Positions 63,559-64,000 of a stretch of 64,000 nucleotides of DNA are shown here, in pieces. Numbering within the stretch: position 1 is the stretch's first letter; each line of letters begins with the position of its first letter. Location: NCBI GenBank assembly GCA_933207985.1, contig OW240912.1, forward strand, positions 76,944,829 through 77,008,828. Reading direction: 5' to 3'. The DNA is from Pelobates cultripes. Its lineage: Eukaryota > Chordata > Amphibia > Anura > Pelobatidae. The notes under the pieces were generated by a model, which made no database searches, was not told the DNA's origin, and worked only from the letters and a program-made list of their open reading frames with translations. The translations under genes were made by a program, and so were the position numbers.

Positions 63559-63767
63559 AAGGTTACCACTATAGGCACCCAGACCACTGCAGCTCAATGA
63601 AGTGGTCTGGATGCCAGGTTTTAACCCTGCAGCTCAAAACATAACAGTTTAAGAGAAACTGCTATGGTTTCATTGAGGGTTAATCTAGCCTCTAGTGGCT
63701 GTCTCCCTGTAACCCTTTAGTGCCAGGAAAACAAGTTTGTTTTCCTGGCACTATAGTGGTCCTTTAA
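63559..63767. mobile_element. T2-like MITE, about 210 bp internal-deletion copy
   Basis: ACCACTATAGGCACCCAGAC ... GGCACTATAGTGGTCCTTTAA, retaining both terminal hairpins (CCAGGAAAACAAGTTTGTTTTCCTGG) but not the GC-rich centre. Confidence 0.8.
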
Positions 63768-63949
63768 AACAGTAGATAGTGGTTTGTGACTCATCTACTA
63801 GCTGTTTTCATAATAACATTCACTGTAATTATCAATGAAACCTGCTTCTCAGCTAATTACAATGTGATGGTGCTGGGCATCTAGGGGCAGGCAGGTCTAT
63901 TCAGAAATGTCCAGGGCTGGACTGGAACAAAAATTCAGCTCAGGCATTT

Positions 63950-64000
63950 AAAGGGACACTCCAGACTCCTAAAGCACTTTAGCTTACTGAAAAGCTGTGT
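63950..64000. repeat. T2-like MITE cut by the window edge
   Basis: TTTAAAGGGACACTCCAGAC TCCTAAAGCACTTTAGCTTA then the window ends. Confidence 0.6.

Overview
The window looks like one stretch of an anuran (frog) nuclear chromosome. It has long introns, GT-AG splice sites, a CpG-rich promoter and a very high load of amphibian-type repeats: TTAA-flanked MITEs with CTATAG ends, CR1/L2-type LINE tails ending in the GCGCTATATAA-type motif, Tc1 and hAT remnants, and foldback elements. There is no sign of bacterial or organellar sequence. The species cannot be named from this sequence. Two host protein-coding genes were found, both on the minus strand and both reconstructed exon by exon with consistent splice phases. 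EIF2S3 (eIF2 gamma) occupies 608-24642 in 12 coding exons that add up to 472 codons plus a stop, the length expected for the vertebrate protein. ACOT9 (mitochondrial acyl-CoA thioesterase 9) occupies 31895-59037 in 14 recovered coding exons (425 codons plus stop). The start of its transit peptide lies in an exon that was not found and may lie beyond the window. The genes are head to tail: the ACOT9 3' end faces the EIF2S3 promoter across about 7 kb. Layout: 1-265 is downstream of EIF2S3. 266-24642 is EIF2S3 with introns full of transposon debris. 24643-25100 is its GC-rich promoter region. 25105-26775 is a 1.67 kb minisatellite with an 18/19 bp unit. 26880-31200 is intergenic and contains a 2.67 kb TTAA element inserted inside an older MITE. 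31200-59037 is ACOT9. 59038-64000 is upstream or first-intron sequence with a solo LTR inserted in a G-rich tandem repeat, a TG-rich tract and several MITEs. The mobile DNA is the most distinctive content. Two groups of non-autonomous elements both use TTAA targets: Kolobok/T2-like MITEs (TTAAAGG...CCTTTAA) and larger CCCCTTAAGGAC-ended elements of 1.3-2.7 kb rich in perfect hairpins. They are nested or adjoining at several points. Other precisely bounded insertions are a hAT-type MITE with a perfect 8 bp target-site duplication, a 1.8 kb LINE-1-like retroposon with a perfect 16 bp duplication, and a 460 bp solo LTR with a 5 bp duplication. I saw no convincing novel coding system. The very long open frames in the minisatellite are a by-product of a stop-free repeat unit.
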